A stretch of 64,000 bases of DNA from assembly GCA_902563435.1 (NCBI GenBank), contig CACEXE010000003.1, forward strand, positions 36,671 through 100,670, given 5' to 3'. Every line of letters begins with the position of its first letter. Position 1 is the first letter of the stretch. The stretch comes from an uncultured Pelagibacteraceae bacterium (GTDB taxonomy: Bacteria; Pseudomonadota; Alphaproteobacteria; Pelagibacterales; Pelagibacteraceae). The position numbers and the translations under genes are program-made. The notes under the pieces were generated by a model. That model did no database searches and was not told where the DNA came from. It saw only the letters and a program-made list of their open reading frames with translations. Shown one piece after another: positions 28,540 to 37,694 of this stretch.

Positions 28540-29192
28540 GTGAATTAAATCAATTACTTCTAGACTTTGATTATAAAACTAATTTTGATGAACATGATTT
28601 TTATTTATCGAAAAGTAATTCTAACGCATTTAATTTGATTAATAGATGGCCTGACTGGGATAAAAAAATATTAAATATTTCAGGTGAAAAATTCTCTGGA
28701 AAAAGTCACCTAGCAAATATCTTTAAATTAAAATCTAAAGCATTTTTAATTAAGGGAAATGAGATTGATAATTCAATTTTTAAAAGTATGAAACTTCATG
28801 AAAGCATAATTATTGATGATTATGAGGAATGTAATCATGAAGAAATAATTTATTCAATTTTTAATCTAATAGATCAAGATAGCAAGTATTTGTTAATAAA
28901 TTCATTAAAACCAATAAATGAAATTAAATACAGACTGCCTGACTTAACCTCAAGATCAAAAAATTGTCTTTATGTTGCAATTGAAAATCCAGATGATGAA
29001 TTGCTTTTTGCTATAATTTTAAAGAATTTTTCTGATCGCCAGATTAAAATTGAAAAAAAAATAATAAATTTCATAATTAGTAGAATTGACAGATCTTATA
29101 GAAAAATTGATGAATTTATATATAAGATTGACGAATTAAGTTTAAAAAAAAAAAAACCAATTAATTTAAAAACCATAAAAGAAATTTTGTAA
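28536..29192 (+). CDS. hda: DnaA-related ATPase, Hda-type
   Basis: A 218-residue AAA+ protein without the DNA-binding domain of DnaA. It shows a P-loop-like [15 protein letters not shown], a sensor-type IIIDDYEEC Walker B, and [14 protein letters not shown]. Such proteins (Hda/HdaA) bind the sliding clamp and trigger ATP hydrolysis by DnaA, preventing re-initiation. The N-terminal QLLLDFD could be the clamp-binding motif. The following gene aspS starts one base after its stop. Confidence 0.85.
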   Translation: MSELNQLLLDFDYKTNFDEHDFYLSKSNSNAFNLINRWPDWDKKILNISGEKFSGKSHLANIFKLKSKAFLIKGNEIDNSIFKSMKLHESIIIDDYEECNHEEIIYSIFNLIDQDSKYLLINSLKPINEIKYRLPDLTSRSKNCLYVAIENPDDELLFAIILKNFSDRQIKIEKKIINFIISRIDRSYRKIDEFIYKIDELSLKKKKPINLKTIKEIL

Positions 29193-29193
29193 A

Positions 29194-30978
29194 TTGAATA
29201 AATATAGAACTCATACATGCGGGGAATTAACCAAGTTACATAAAGAGAAGGAAATTTCTTTATCTGGTTGGATTAACAAAAAAAGAGACCATGGAAATCT
29301 TTTATTTATAGACTTAAGAGATAATTTTGGAATTACTCAATGTGTTGTAGACAAAAGTAATAAAATTTTTAAGAAAGTAGAAAAACTTTCTTTGGAAACA
29401 GTAATCAAAATTACAGGAATGGTAATTGAGAGATCAAACGAAACAATAAATAAAAATATTTCTACTGGAGAAATAGAAGTCAAAATTAGTAATATTGATA
29501 TTCTTGGTAAAACTAAAGAATTACCGATGCCAGTTTTTTCAGATCAAGAATATGCTGAGGAAATAAGACTTAAGTATAGATTTTTAGATTTAAGAAGAAA
29601 AAAAATACATCAAAATATTATCTTAAGATCAAAAGTAATCTCATTTATTAGAAATGAGATGCAAAAACTTGGTTTTTTAGAATTTCAAACCCCTATATTA
29701 ACATCCTCTAGTCCTGAAGGTGCAAGGGACTTTCTTGTTCCAAGTAGATTAAATCCTGGAAAATTTTATGCTTTACCACAAGCTCCACAACAATTTAAGC
29801 AACTAATCATGGTTTCTGGGTTCGACAAATATTTTCAAATAGCGCCTTGTTTCAGAGACGAGGACGCCAGAGCAGATAGAAGTCCTGGAGAATTTTATCA
29901 ATTAGATGTTGAAATGTCCTTTGTTGAACAAGAGGATGTATTTGAAGTAATTGAAACTTTATTTCTAAAATTATTTAAAACATTCAGTAATAAAAAAATT
30001 CTTCATGAAAAGTTTCCAAGGATTACCTATGAAGATGCAATGCTTAAATATGGTTCAGATAAACCAGATTTAAGAAATCCTTTAGAAATTTCAGATTTAA
30101 CAATTATTTTTGAAAGAGAAGATGTGAAATTTGATATTTTTAAAAAATTAGTGAAAAGTGGTTCACTAGTTAGAGCGTTAGTTACCAAAAATACAAAGGA
30201 TAAACCTAGAAGTTTCTTTGATAGTATTGATAGATGGGCAAAAGAGCAAGGTTCCTCTGGTCTAGCTTATTTTACATTAGAAAAAGATGATAAAATTAAT
30301 GCCAAAGGACCAATTGGAAAATTTTTTTCAGAGAATGCATTATTAGAAATCATGAAACTAACAAATGCGAATATAGGTGATACGGTATTTCTTTCTTGTG
30401 GAAAGAAAAATGATGTAGAGAAAATATTAAGTGTTGCAAGAAATAAAATAGCTGAAGATTTAAATCTAATTGATAATGAAATATACTCATTTTGTTGGAT
30501 TATTGACTATCCAATGTATGAGATTGATGAAACTACTAAAAATATAAAATTTAGTCATAATCCATTCTCAATGCCTCAAGGTGAAATAAATAAATTAGAC
30601 TTGTCTAATCCTTTAAATATTAAAGCCTATCAATATGATATTGTCTGTAATGGAATTGAATTATCATCTGGTGCTATTAGAAACCATGTTCCTGAATTAA
30701 TGTATAAATTATTTGAAATTGCCGGTTATTCAAAAAATGATGTTAATAGTAAATTTAGTGGGATGATAAATGCTTTGAGTTATGGGGCTCCACCTCATGG
30801 AGGAATAGCCCCAGGAATTGATAGGATTGTTATGCTTTTAGCAAATGAAAAAAATATTAGAGAGATTACTATGTTTCCAATGAATCAAAATGCACAAGAT
30901 TTAATGATGAATGCACCATCTGAAATTTCTGAGGATCAATTAAAAGAGCTGAATTTATCCTTAAAAAAGAAAAATTAA
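29194..30978 (+). CDS. aspS: Aspartyl-tRNA synthetase
   Basis: A 594-residue class II synthetase of bacterial size with the GAD insertion. It shows the anticodon-binding OB fold ([22 protein letters not shown]), motif 2 in [24 protein letters not shown], and motif 3 in [16 protein letters not shown]. The start codon is TTG at 29194, one base after the hda stop (TAAATTG). The conserved [12 protein letters not shown]-terminus leaves no other choice. It meets the opposing gene with no spacer. Confidence 0.96.
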   Translation: MNKYRTHTCGELTKLHKEKEISLSGWINKKRDHGNLLFIDLRDNFGITQCVVDKSNKIFKKVEKLSLETVIKITGMVIERSNETINKNISTGEIEVKISNIDILGKTKELPMPVFSDQEYAEEIRLKYRFLDLRRKKIHQNIILRSKVISFIRNEMQKLGFLEFQTPILTSSSPEGARDFLVPSRLNPGKFYALPQAPQQFKQLIMVSGFDKYFQIAPCFRDEDARADRSPGEFYQLDVEMSFVEQEDVFEVIETLFLKLFKTFSNKKILHEKFPRITYEDAMLKYGSDKPDLRNPLEISDLTIIFEREDVKFDIFKKLVKSGSLVRALVTKNTKDKPRSFFDSIDRWAKEQGSSGLAYFTLEKDDKINAKGPIGKFFSENALLEIMKLTNANIGDTVFLSCGKKNDVEKILSVARNKIAEDLNLIDNEIYSFCWIIDYPMYEIDETTKNIKFSHNPFSMPQGEINKLDLSNPLNIKAYQYDIVCNGIELSSGAIRNHVPELMYKLFEIAGYSKNDVNSKFSGMINALSYGAPPHGGIAPGIDRIVMLLANEKNIREITMFPMNQNAQDLMMNAPSEISEDQLKELNLSLKKKN

Positions 30979-31803
30979 TTATTTTTTTCCTTTAAGATTG
31001 AGTTTTACATCTGATAGATCTACTAACTTCTTTTTATAATTACTTCTTACAAATCCTTTGCTTGTGATATCTTTTACTAATTTCAAGAATTGAGTTTTAT
31101 CTTCACTGTTTTCATCCATTCCAGTATCATCCAAAGGATCAGATCCTCCAATAGAAGGTGTATGAGCTAGATCTTCTCTATTTAGATATGATATTGCTAG
31201 TTCTCTAAATATATAATCTAGGATTGATGTTGCGCTAAGAATCCTATCATTTCCAAATACTTTTCCTGAAGGTTCAAATTTAGTGTCTACAAAAGCATTT
31301 ACAAACTCATCCAGAGGAACTCCATATTGCAATCCAAGAGAAACAGCTATAGCAAAGTTATTCATTGTAGCCTTTACTAGCTCACCTTCTTTGCTAGTAT
31401 CTATAAATATTTCACCTATTTTACCATCCTCATACTCACCTGTATGTAGGTATACTTTATGATCTCCGATTGATGCTTTTTGTATGTATCCTTTTCTTCT
31501 ATCTGGCATACTAAATCTTCTGCCATTATTATCTTTAATATTTTTAGTGAATATTTCTTGGTTAATTTTAAGACTATTTTTTTGCTCAGGTTGAGGAAGG
31601 TCTTTTTCAACTACATTTATCTTATTTTTTTCAATTTTTTCCAAATTCTTAGTTTTCCTGTTATCTAGTTTTACATCTAATATTTCAAATTTTCCGTCAT
31701 CTCTTTTCTCAATATTTTGTATATTTTTTTCATCAATATCATCAAGATAATGACTTACTTTAAAACTACACGTGTAGTATGTCTCTACTAGATATTTTGC
31801 CAT
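30979..31803 (-). CDS. Free-standing C-terminal region of class II ribonucleotide reductase (TSCPD domain)
   Basis: A 274-residue protein. Residues about 98-220 match the C-terminal region of large alphaproteobacterial B12-dependent ribonucleotide reductases (NrdJ): [37 protein letters not shown], then [22 protein letters not shown] and [23 protein letters not shown]. It lacks the catalytic barrel and a C-terminal cysteine pair, so it cannot be a reductase alone. The N-terminal 55 residues ([19 protein letters not shown]) form a separate small module. A clear AAGGA sits six bases before the ATG. Function is unknown; regulation or partner binding is possible. Confidence 0.75.
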   Translation of the reverse strand: MAKYLVETYYTCSFKVSHYLDDIDEKNIQNIEKRDDGKFEILDVKLDNRKTKNLEKIEKNKINVVEKDLPQPEQKNSLKINQEIFTKNIKDNNGRRFSMPDRRKGYIQKASIGDHKVYLHTGEYEDGKIGEIFIDTSKEGELVKATMNNFAIAVSLGLQYGVPLDEFVNAFVDTKFEPSGKVFGNDRILSATSILDYIFRELAISYLNREDLAHTPSIGGSDPLDDTGMDENSEDKTQFLKLVKDITSKGFVRSNYKKKLVDLSDVKLNLKGKK

Positions 31804-31919
31804 TTAATTTCCTTATTTATTTATAAAATTGAATCTTAAAGATATAAAGTATATAGAAATTTAAAATTTTAGTCTAATTTAATTTTTACAATTTTAAATT
31901 GAAAAAAAAATAAACTTTT

Positions 31920-32279
31920 ATGTTGACAATATTTAAACAAATTTTTACCTGGTGGAATCAACAGACGTTTGGAACAAGATTGCAAATATTTTTTTCCGGA
32001 AAATTAGTTGGTCAAGATAAAAATGGAAATAAATATTATGAAAGTAAATCAGGAAGAAGATGGATAGTTTATAATGATGAAGTCGAAGCATCTAAAATTC
32101 CAAATGAATGGTACTCATGGATGCATTATATGAATAATAAAATAGAAAATAATCATAATTTAAAAAAATATGTTTGGCAGAAAGAACATTTGCCTAACCA
32201 AACAGGATCAGAAAATTCTTATCATCCAAAAAAGTACAATAATGCTAATAAAAAAAAATATAAAAGTTGGAAAAGTTAA
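31920..32279 (+). CDS. NDUFA12-family NADH:ubiquinone oxidoreductase subunit
   Basis: A 119-residue protein matching the accessory complex I subunit NDUFA12 (B17.2), found in mitochondria and alphaproteobacteria. The block FGTRLQIFFSGKLVGQDKNGNKYYESKSGRRWIVYNDEVEASKIPNEWYSWMHY carries the family pattern, here given as GKLVGQDKNGNKYYE and IPNEWYSWMHY. The C-terminal end is lysine- and asparagine-rich. The next gene starts inside it. Confidence 0.9.
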   Translation: MLTIFKQIFTWWNQQTFGTRLQIFFSGKLVGQDKNGNKYYESKSGRRWIVYNDEVEASKIPNEWYSWMHYMNNKIENNHNLKKYVWQKEHLPNQTGSENSYHPKKYNNANKKKYKSWKS

Positions 32280-32646
32280 TTTTTTTTTTGTAACAATTTT
32301 TTCTATTCTTTTAACAAATAATATAATCGCTGATACACAGATTAAAAGTGAGAAAGTTGCTGAATTAAGTGTTCTTGATAAAGTAAGTTCAAAAAATACA
32401 AATATTAAAATTCAAGTTGGAGAGGAGTTTTCTTTTCAAAATCTAAGTATAAAAATATTAAAATGTTATAATTCAGAGTTTGATGATGACCCTGAAGTTA
32501 CTGCATATATGCAAGTAAAAGATACTACAATAAATAATAATGATAAAGTATTTGTTTTTAATGATTGGACATTTGCATCAAGTCCGTCTATTAGACCATT
32601 CGATCATCCTGTTTATGATGTTTGGTTAAAAAAATGTTACAGCTAA
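32242..32646 (+). CDS. DUF2155-family exported protein
   Basis: A protein of about 134 residues with a signal peptide (NFFFVTIFSILLTNNIIA) and a DUF2155-type domain ending in FNDWTFASSPSIRPFDHPVYDVWLKKC. The ATG at 32242 gives a natural signal peptide; the frame is open further upstream within NDUFA12. The genes overlap by 38 bases. DUF2155 proteins commonly follow NDUFA12 in alphaproteobacteria. The function is not known. Its end overlaps the opposing accC by four bases. Confidence 0.8.
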   Translation: MLIKKNIKVGKVNFFFVTIFSILLTNNIIADTQIKSEKVAELSVLDKVSSKNTNIKIQVGEEFSFQNLSIKILKCYNSEFDDDPEVTAYMQVKDTTINNNDKVFVFNDWTFASSPSIRPFDHPVYDVWLKKCYS

Positions 32647-33980
32647 ATAACTTTTTCTTTATCTAACCAGCTTACATTGAAATTAGATGTAATAAATTTT
32701 TTGTTATTTAGTAAAACTTTATGTAGTTCTATTGTAGTTGTTATTCCTTCAATCACAAACTCATCTAGAGATCTTTGCATTCTTTGAATTGCTTCCTCTC
32801 TATTTCTTCCATGAGTTATCACTTTACAAACCATACTGTCATAATACGGTGTAATTTTGTATCCTTGGTATATAGATCCATCAACTCTAGTTCTAAAGCC
32901 AGATGGCTGATGACACATTCCTATTTTACCAGGCGAAGGTTGAAAATTATTACTTGGATCTTCAGCATTAATTCTGCATTCAATAGCATGACCCCTTGGG
33001 TTTATATCACTTTGTTTTAAAGCAGTATCTCCCGAGAAAGCTATCCATATTTGTTCTTTTATTATATCAATTCCTGTGACCATCTCTGTTACTGGGTGTT
33101 CAACTTGCACCCTGGTATTCATTTCTAAAAAATAGAATTTTCCATCCTCATATATAAATTCAACTGTTCCAGCCCCCTCATACCCAATTTTACTTACCAT
33201 ACTTACAGTCCTATCAAATAAATCTTTCCTAATTGCATCATTTAAAACTGGGCTTGGGGTTTCTTCTATAAGTTTTTGATGCCTTCGTTGCACAGAGCAA
33301 TCTCTCTCATGCAAATGAACTGTTCTATTTTTACCTGATAAAACTTGTACTTCAATATGTCTTGGATTTTGAAAAAATTTTTCAATATAAACTTCATCAT
33401 TTCCAAAAAATTTTTTCGCCTCTTGTTTTGCTGTTAAAAAAAGAGTTTCAAATTCTTCTAACTTTTTAACAATTTTCATTCCTTTTCCACCACCACCACC
33501 AGATGCTTTTATTAGAACTGGAAAACCAATTTTTTCACATATTTTTTTTGCTTCACTGATATTATTAATGCCACCTTCAGACCCCTCTATTACTGGAAGT
33601 CCATTTTCTTTAGCAACTTTTTTAGCTTCAATTTTATCACCCATCATTTTTATTAAATTAGATGAAGGACCTATAAACTTTATATTATTTTCTTCTAATA
33701 TTTTTGCAAACTCAAAATTTTCCGATAAAAAACCATAACCAGGATGTACGGCTTCAGCACCTGTGAGTTCAATAGCTGACATAATTGCTGGAATATTTAA
33801 ATAACTAAATGTTGGTTGATAAGGACCAACACATATACTTTCGTCAGCTAATCTAACGTGCATACTATCTCTATCAACATCTGAGTGAATGGCTACAGTT
33901 GAAATCCCCCATTCTTTACAAGCTCTAATTATACGAACAGCTATTTCACCTCTATTGGCTATTAAAATCTTTTTGAACAT
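32643..33980 (-). CDS. accC: Acetyl-CoA carboxylase, biotin carboxylase subunit
   Basis: A 445-residue ATP-grasp enzyme that carboxylates the biotin on AccB for malonyl-CoA formation. It shows the first domain KILIANRGEIAVRIIRAC, the glycine-rich KASGGGGGKGMKIV loop, HLHERDCSVQRRHQKLIEE, and the active-site FLEMNTRVQVEHPVTE. Length is standard. It follows accB by four bases and supplies substrate to FabD/FabG, encoded elsewhere in the window. Confidence 0.96.
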   Translation of the reverse strand: MFKKILIANRGEIAVRIIRACKEWGISTVAIHSDVDRDSMHVRLADESICVGPYQPTFSYLNIPAIMSAIELTGAEAVHPGYGFLSENFEFAKILEENNIKFIGPSSNLIKMMGDKIEAKKVAKENGLPVIEGSEGGINNISEAKKICEKIGFPVLIKASGGGGGKGMKIVKKLEEFETLFLTAKQEAKKFFGNDEVYIEKFFQNPRHIEVQVLSGKNRTVHLHERDCSVQRRHQKLIEETPSPVLNDAIRKDLFDRTVSMVSKIGYEGAGTVEFIYEDGKFYFLEMNTRVQVEHPVTEMVTGIDIIKEQIWIAFSGDTALKQSDINPRGHAIECRINAEDPSNNFQPSPGKIGMCHQPSGFRTRVDGSIYQGYKITPYYDSMVCKVITHGRNREEAIQRMQRSLDEFVIEGITTTIELHKVLLNNKKFITSNFNVSWLDKEKVI

Positions 33981-33984
33981 AAAT

Positions 33985-34407
33985 TTAATCTAAGGTCGCA
34001 ATAGTCTGACCAAATTCTACAGGCTGGCCATCCTCAACGCTAATTTCTTTAACAACTCCATCAAGCGGACTTGGTACATGATTCATAGTTTTCATCGCCT
34101 CTACAATCATAATTGTATCACCTTTTTTAACTTTTTGACCTATCTCAATAAATTTTTTTCCTCCTGGTTCTGGAGCCAAGTAAGCAGTACCAATTATAGG
34201 TGAAGTAATCTTTTTTGAATTATTAATTGAAACTTCTTCTTTTATAGTTTTTTTTTCAATACCAGGTAATTCAGTTTCAATATTTTTTGATAATCTAGAT
34301 TTTGAAACTTTAACCTTTACATCTTTTTCAGTGTATTCTATTTCTGTAAGATTAAATTCTTCTAAGTAATCATTTAATTCTTTAATAATATTTTTATTAA
34401 TCTTCAT
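33985..34407 (-). CDS. accB: Biotin carboxyl carrier protein of acetyl-CoA carboxylase
   Basis: A 140-residue protein with a charged N-terminal part and a C-terminal biotinyl domain. Lys106 in VEAMKTMNHVPSP is the biotin attachment site, and LAPEPGGKKFIEIGQKVKKGD is the first half of the fold. It overlaps aroQ by 11 bases and precedes accC, the usual alphaproteobacterial order aroQ-accB-accC. Confidence 0.95.
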   Translation of the reverse strand: MKINKNIIKELNDYLEEFNLTEIEYTEKDVKVKVSKSRLSKNIETELPGIEKKTIKEEVSINNSKKITSPIIGTAYLAPEPGGKKFIEIGQKVKKGDTIMIVEAMKTMNHVPSPLDGVVKEISVEDGQPVEFGQTIATLD

Positions 34408-34840
34408 TTTTTAAGATTTCATGCATTGAGTTTATGGCTAAAATATAGCCATTTATTCCTAGTCCACAAATTATACCAGTTACGACTCCACTTATAAGGG
34501 ATTTATGCCTAAAGTTCTCTCTTTTATAAATATTTGATATATGCAGCTCTATAATTGGCTTTTTGAAAATACTTAAAGCGTCTCTAATAGCAACTGATGT
34601 ATGACTATATCCTGCTGCATTTATAATTATTCCATCATGTGATTTACGAGCATCTTGAATAATATTTACTATATCTCCTTCAATGTTTGATTGTTTTATC
34701 TCTATATCAATTTTTAAATTTTTTGCTCTATTTAGACAAATTTCTTCAAGATATTTGTAGTCCTTGCTACCATATTGAGTTTGTTCTCTTTCACCTAATA
34801 GATTAAGGTTAGGACCATTAATTATTATTAATTTAGTCAT
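34397..34840 (-). CDS. aroQ: 3-Dehydroquinate dehydratase, type II
   Basis: A 147-residue enzyme of the shikimate pathway that removes water from 3-dehydroquinate. It shows IINGPNLNLLGEREQTQYG with the catalytic tyrosine, NAAGYSHTSVAIRDAL, and the ELHISNIYKRENFRHKS block with the catalytic histidine. It heads aroQ-accB-accC and is only 15 bases from the divergent thiS. Confidence 0.96.
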   Translation of the reverse strand: MTKLIIINGPNLNLLGEREQTQYGSKDYKYLEEICLNRAKNLKIDIEIKQSNIEGDIVNIIQDARKSHDGIIINAAGYSHTSVAIRDALSIFKKPIIELHISNIYKRENFRHKSLISGVVTGIICGLGINGYILAINSMHEILKNED

Positions 34841-34855
34841 AAAACTTTATATTAT

Positions 34856-35074
34856 ATGAATAAAAAAAATAAAATAAAAATAGTAGTCAATGGCAGACTT
34901 TTGACTGTAAATATAAAATTTTCTTTAAAAAATCTTATCGAAAAGTTAAAAATACCAATTAACAAAGTAGCAATAGAATTAAATGAAGAAATAGTTAATA
35001 AAAAAAAATTAAATAAAACTTATTTAAAAAATAAAGACAAAATAGAAATTGTACATTTTATAGGTGGCGGGTAA
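34856..35074 (+). CDS. thiS: Sulfur carrier protein ThiS
   Basis: A 72-residue ubiquitin-fold protein ending in HFIGGG, the C-terminal glycine tail that is made into a thiocarboxylate to donate sulfur for the thiamine thiazole ring. The KIVVNGRLLTV start is typical. Its stop overlaps the thiG start (TAATG). The 15-base spacer to aroQ leaves no room for a TPP riboswitch. Other thiamine genes are not in the window. Confidence 0.9.
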   Translation: MNKKNKIKIVVNGRLLTVNIKFSLKNLIEKLKIPINKVAIELNEEIVNKKKLNKTYLKNKDKIEIVHFIGGG

Positions 35075-35847
35075 TGAAATTAGATATTTTAAAAATTGCA
35101 AATAAGAAATTCAAGTCTAGACTTATAGTCGGCACTGGAAAATACAAAAATATGAAAGAGTGTGCTAAAGCAATAAAAATTTCAGGTGCTGAAATTGTTA
35201 CTGTTGCTGTTCGACGAGTTAATATATCGGATAAATCCAAACCCATATTGATGGATTATATAGATCCAAAAAAAATAATGTACTTACCTAATACTGCCGG
35301 ATGTTTTACTTCAAAAGATGCTTTAAGAACTTTAAGACTTGCTAGAGAAATTGGAGGTTGGAAAATAGTTAAATTAGAAGTGTTAGGTGATAAAAAAAAT
35401 TTATTTCCTGACATGATAGAAACTCTGAAATCTACTGAAGTTTTAACTAAAGAAGGTTTTAAGGTAATGGTTTATTGCAATGATGATCCTCTTATGTGTA
35501 AAAGATTAGAAAATTCAGGGGCATCGGCTATTATGCCGCTAGCAGCACCAATTGGTTCTGGTTTAGGAATTCAAAATAAAATAAACATAAAAATTTTAAG
35601 ATATCAAACAAAAGTTCCTTTGATAATTGATGCTGGAATAGGACAGGCATCAGATGCGGTTGAGGCAATGGAGATGGGTTGTGATGCTGTACTAATTAAT
35701 ACTGCAATAGCAAAAGCTAAAAACCCATTTCTAATGGCAGATGCAATGAAATATGCTGTCCAGTCAGGAAGAAAATCTTATCTCTCTGGAAGGATTACAC
35801 CAAATTTTCTAGGATCACCGTCTACAACAAAAAAGGGATTAATTTAA
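35074..35847 (+). CDS. thiG: Thiazole synthase
   Basis: A 257-residue TIM-barrel enzyme that forms the thiazole phosphate from DXP, ThiS-thiocarboxylate and dehydroglycine. It shows FKSRLIVGTGKY, the VTVAVRRVN strand, WKIVKLEVLGD with the Schiff-base lysine, PLAAPIGSGLGIQN, and IIDAGIGQASDAVEAMEMGCDAVLINTAIA. It is coupled to thiS and ends nine bases into the opposing RNase gene. Confidence 0.95.
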   Translation: MKLDILKIANKKFKSRLIVGTGKYKNMKECAKAIKISGAEIVTVAVRRVNISDKSKPILMDYIDPKKIMYLPNTAGCFTSKDALRTLRLAREIGGWKIVKLEVLGDKKNLFPDMIETLKSTEVLTKEGFKVMVYCNDDPLMCKRLENSGASAIMPLAAPIGSGLGIQNKINIKILRYQTKVPLIIDAGIGQASDAVEAMEMGCDAVLINTAIAKAKNPFLMADAMKYAVQSGRKSYLSGRITPNFLGSPSTTKKGLI

Positions 35848-37611
35848 CTTTTTTTTCTTAAAAATTTTTTTCTTTTTAAATTTTTTTCTTTTAAAATTTG
35901 TTTTTTTACCTTTTGTTAATTCTAAATTTTTATCTACTTTTTCATCAGTAATTTTCTGTAAATTTTCAATTTTTTCTATTTTCTCCAATATTTTGCCTGA
36001 TTTTGATTTAAATTCTATGATGTAATCTTGCATGCTTAACCTTTCATCAACCATAAAATTTATTTTGATTTTATTTTTTTTTTTAAAATAATTTAAATCC
36101 TCTGAAAAATACATTTCGATATAACTCATTATTTTTTCATTAATATTGACATCTACAATTTTTGCACTCGTTTCGAATATTTTTATTTCAATTAATTTAA
36201 TTACTTTTAGAGCTAAAGTTTCATTGGTTAGTCTAATCGACCATTTTATATTACTTTCTCTTAATCTTTGTCTTGACATTTCAAGTAATCCAAAATTACT
36301 AATTCTTCCAATTTGAATTCTGGCTCTGTCATTTCTGCATCTCTCTTTTAATCTTCTCTCTACTTGTTTACGATTATTGAAACTCAGCATATCTATAAAA
36401 TCAATTATTATTAAACCAGATAAATCTCTAATTTTAATTTGTCTAGCAATCTCTTCTGCTGCTTCAAGGTTGGTATCCAATGCTGTGCTTTCAACATTTT
36501 TTTGCTTTATCGATTTGCCAGAGTTAATATCTACTGAGACCAATGCCTCAGTTGGATTTATAACGAGATAGCCTCCAGAACTTAGCTTTACTTCAGATTT
36601 AAAAATTTCAAAAAGTTTTTTTTCTATATTTTCTTTGAAAAATAATGGAATTTTTTCTCTATATTTTTTTACTTTTTTTAATTGCTTAGGCATCATAAGT
36701 TTCATGTAATTTTTGGCTTTTTGATAACCCTCATTACCTTCGACTATAATATTGAGTGTTTCATCATCATACATGTCTCTTATACTTCTCTTAATAATGT
36801 CACTTTCCCGATGAATTAATGATGGAGCAATAGAATTTAATGCACTATCTTTAATTGAGTTCCAAATAGTAATTAAATTTTTAAGATCACCATCAATTTC
36901 ATTTTTCGTTTTATTTGATCCTGCGGTTCTAACTATGATTCCCATTTCCTTTGGAATTTCAATTTCATTTAATATTTTTCTTATTTTTTTTCTATCGCCT
37001 GGGTTAAAAATTTTTCTTGAAATTCCACCACCTTTAGCTGTGTTGGGCATCAATACAATATATTTTCCAGCAATACTTATAAATGTACTTAGAGCCGCTC
37101 CTTTAAATCCTCTTTCATCTTTAAGAACTTGTACTAATATAACTTGTTGAGGTTTTATGACTTCTTGAATTTTATATCTCTTTGATGGAAATTTTTTTTC
37201 ATTAGTTTTAGCTTCTTTGTTTTCATCTTCTGGCTTTTCAACTGGATCATTTATTTTTATTTCTTCATTACCTTCTAAAATTTTATTTTCATTATTTTCA
37301 CTTTCCTTAGATAATTCTTCTCTAACTTTTTCTTCCTCCTCTTTAATTTTTTCTAAATCACTATGTGGAAGTTGATAGTAATCAGACTGAATATCATTAA
37401 AAGATAGAAAGCCGTGCCTATCTCTTCCAAAATCAACAAATGCTGCTTGAAGGGAAGGCTCAATTCTGCTTACTTTTCCTAAATAAATATTATTTTTAAT
37501 TAGTGTATTATTTACACTTTCATATTCATAGTCTTCAATATGATTATCTTTTTTAAGAACAACTCTTGTTTCATTAGGATGCGATGCATCAATATATAAA
37601 TTTTTTGACAT
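35839..37611 (-). CDS. rne: Ribonuclease E/G family endoribonuclease
   Basis: A 590-residue RNA-processing and decay enzyme. It has an S1 domain (about 35-175) interrupted by a highly acidic insertion (about 95-145), and the catalytic domain with both metal aspartates, in VSVDINSGKS and IIIDFIDML. The zinc-link motif CPxCxGxG that joins subunits in E. coli RNase E is missing: MSRQRLRESNIKWSIRL has no cysteine. A lysine-rich tail (KRKKFKKKKIFKKKKLN) may bind RNA. No long degradosome scaffold is present. RNase E versus G is uncertain. Confidence 0.88.
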   Translation of the reverse strand: MSKNLYIDASHPNETRVVLKKDNHIEDYEYESVNNTLIKNNIYLGKVSRIEPSLQAAFVDFGRDRHGFLSFNDIQSDYYQLPHSDLEKIKEEEEKVREELSKESENNENKILEGNEEIKINDPVEKPEDENKEAKTNEKKFPSKRYKIQEVIKPQQVILVQVLKDERGFKGAALSTFISIAGKYIVLMPNTAKGGGISRKIFNPGDRKKIRKILNEIEIPKEMGIIVRTAGSNKTKNEIDGDLKNLITIWNSIKDSALNSIAPSLIHRESDIIKRSIRDMYDDETLNIIVEGNEGYQKAKNYMKLMMPKQLKKVKKYREKIPLFFKENIEKKLFEIFKSEVKLSSGGYLVINPTEALVSVDINSGKSIKQKNVESTALDTNLEAAEEIARQIKIRDLSGLIIIDFIDMLSFNNRKQVERRLKERCRNDRARIQIGRISNFGLLEMSRQRLRESNIKWSIRLTNETLALKVIKLIEIKIFETSAKIVDVNINEKIMSYIEMYFSEDLNYFKKKNKIKINFMVDERLSMQDYIIEFKSKSGKILEKIEKIENLQKITDEKVDKNLELTKGKKTNFKRKKFKKKKIFKKKKLN

Positions 37612-37694
37612 AAATTTTGATTATTTTTCATTTGTTTATTTTTTAAAATTCGGTGCCACAACTTTAACAAATTCAATCAATAATTTAAACTAAA

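Noticed and set aside
34841..34855. TPP riboswitch before thiS
   Set aside because: The spacer is only 15 bases, far too short.
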